A DNA stretch of 64,000 bases from Lepisosteus oculatus (taxonomy: Eukaryota > Chordata > Actinopteri > Semionotiformes > Lepisosteidae), in the NCBI RefSeq assembly GCF_040954835.1, contig NC_090703.1:7373001-7437000 (forward strand), given 5' to 3'. The notes under the pieces were generated by a model. It did not search any database. It saw nothing but the letters and a program-made list of their open reading frames with translations, and was not told the DNA's origin. The position numbers were made by a program, and so were the translations under genes. Positions 62,573-64,000 of this stretch are shown piece after piece (the first letter of the stretch is position 1; each line of letters begins with the position of its first letter).

Positions 62573-62573
<1 letters not shown>

Positions 62574-63917
62574 TTAGCTGAACAGCTTTGCCATCCATCA
62601 ACATTGCATCACATTGTATTAAGGGCTGACCATAAATCTGTAGTCCCCTAGGATGAAATGATGGTGGGCTTCTGGCAGTGGTTTTCTTCGAGTCTCTGCC
62701 TCTGGCGGGCACGCGCAGTCACCTTGCACTTTCACCAGGACGATGTGTCTTCTCTCAGTGGGAGAGACATGCCTCCCTGCTGGCACCGATTGTCCCACAG
62801 TACTCACACCCTCACGTTAGACCCCATCAGGCTCAGTCACAGGGGCCTGCGCGCTCCTGTGGAATTCCCCGCGGGTTCAAGACCAGTGCGGAAAATGGGT
62901 TTGACCCAAAGATCTTTCAGGGTCATGCAGGCCGTTCATCCACAGTTACACAGGCATTGCTTTCTCTTTCTCCCTCCTTGAGGGAGATTCGCGCTTAAAG
63001 AGCCATTTCTTTTTGCGACGCGTCTTTCTCTTAGCGAGGCTCGTGCTCCTATGGTGGGAGTGAGGACACTGTGTTTAAGGAAATAACCACATCTGTGACC
63101 CGAGTGTTCGCTCCCCCAAGAGGACGAGAGGAGTTTCTCAGGCAGTGGACGGGAAGGAAGGGGTTGGTGTGTCTGGACACTGGTCTGTCCATGTCATGGG
63201 AAGAATCAGTGTGAACCAGGAGCCCTGCTGACCTCAGACAGAAAGCTTTCCTTGTAGAGGAAAAGGATGATAGTGAGCAATAGGAGGATTTCACATTTCA
63301 GACTGCGCAAAGCTTCAGAGACCTATACTTGACATTTTCAAGCAGATATTCACATTGCATGCTCATGTATCTAAGCTCTCTCTTTAAAGTTGCATAAAAA
63401 GGATATTCTTTCAGCTTTAATTAAGACACAGCATTCCTCATCTCTATATCTTTTTTGTGTTGATGAGAATTGAACGGTTTCCACCAGCAGGATGCCAAAG
63501 ATCAGTTTCCCATTTCATAGCCACAAATTAAGAAAGGTGCAGTTCTCTTCTCAACACCACGACCAAGACCTAAGCTCACAGATCTGCGGCTTACGTTACA
63601 CTTAGAAGGATGGGATTGCAGATCTCGGGGGTCGGGGTGTAGACACAGTTCCTGATTGCTTGAATATGTGTGTGAGTGCATGTAGGGACCTAAAAAGTAA
63701 TGCATTTCAATTGCAAGGTTCTCATGTAAATGTAATACGTTTTTTAAATTAATAAGCTGGGGGAAATTGCTTTTCAGTAGTAATGTATTCCTTTACCAAG
63801 TGACTGTTTGCTGTTAGAGTAACCTCTTTCAATGATAACTTGTAGCTGTTGCACTCATTAGCAGTTGCTTGCCCTCACCTGGTGCTCATTGAAGCCTTCG
63901 CCGCGTCTGCCCTCTAG
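62573..63917 (+). other. prkch intron 9, 3' end
   Basis: No exon or repeat family recognised. It ends with the acceptor CTGCCCTCTAG. Confidence 0.45.
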
Positions 63918-64000
63918 GACCGCCTCTTCTTTGTCATGGAGTTCGTGAATGGCGGGGACCTCATGTTTCACATCCAGAAGTCCCGGAAGTTCGACGAGGG
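63918..64000 (+). CDS. prkch: prkch exon 10 (kinase hinge), cut by window end
   Basis: It encodes DRLFFVMEFVNGGDLMFHIQ and then KSRKFDE plus two bases. The gatekeeper Met430 and hinge Glu431-Phe432 precede the VNGGDLM motif typical of PKC kinase domains. The exon continues beyond the window, and the catalytic loop, activation segment and C-tail are not included. Confidence 0.95.

Overview
The window is vertebrate nuclear DNA, almost certainly from a ray-finned fish. It holds parts of two protein-coding genes on the + strand, split into many short exons with GT/AG borders, and a large non-coding fraction rich in SINE and LINE fragments. The SINE types (5S-rRNA-headed SINE3-like copies, tRNA-headed SINEs) and the L2/CR1-group LINEs suit a fish. 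A non-teleost lineage such as gar or bowfin is possible, but that is inference.

Region 1 (1 to about 15170) is the 3' part of slc38a6 (SNAT6, an amino-acid transporter of the AAAP/SLC38 family). Fourteen coding exons run from 400 to the stop codon at 14143-14145, followed by about 1 kb of 3'UTR and a poly(A) signal at 15148. The 5' exons lie upstream of the window. All splice phases join into one continuous reading frame of about 382 residues.

Region 2 (about 15170-36640) is intergenic. It opens with a striking 3.2-kb G-rich minisatellite (15390-18570, roughly 90 units of 34-38 bp), which shows blocks repeated at a higher order. Further along are a CR1-like LINE fragment (minus), a near-complete 5S-derived SINE, several tRNA-derived SINEs and a second minisatellite of about 37 bp (32090-32400). 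Human TMEM30B sits between SLC38A6 and PRKCH, but no TMEM30B-like reading frame is visible here.

Region 3 (about 36640-64000) is the 5' two-thirds of prkch (protein kinase C eta). Ten coding exons run from the start codon at 37140 into the kinase domain, where the window ends. They encode a C2 domain, a pseudosubstrate, two complete C1 zinc fingers, the V3 hinge and the first part of the kinase N-lobe up to the hinge. Intron 1 (12.4 kb) carries an L2-type LINE broken by one in-frame stop. Intron 2 carries a hAT-type DNA transposon with a near-perfect 8-bp target duplication and a chimeric SINE junction. Intron 9 carries a decayed CR1-type LINE and a SINE3 3' half.

The two genes do not act together biochemically; their adjacency is conserved vertebrate synteny (human 14q23). 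I found no novel enzymatic or defence system. The most unusual objects are the large minisatellite, the LINE/SINE pair with shared 3' tails, the hAT insertion, and a prkch protein that carries some PKC-epsilon-like residues.
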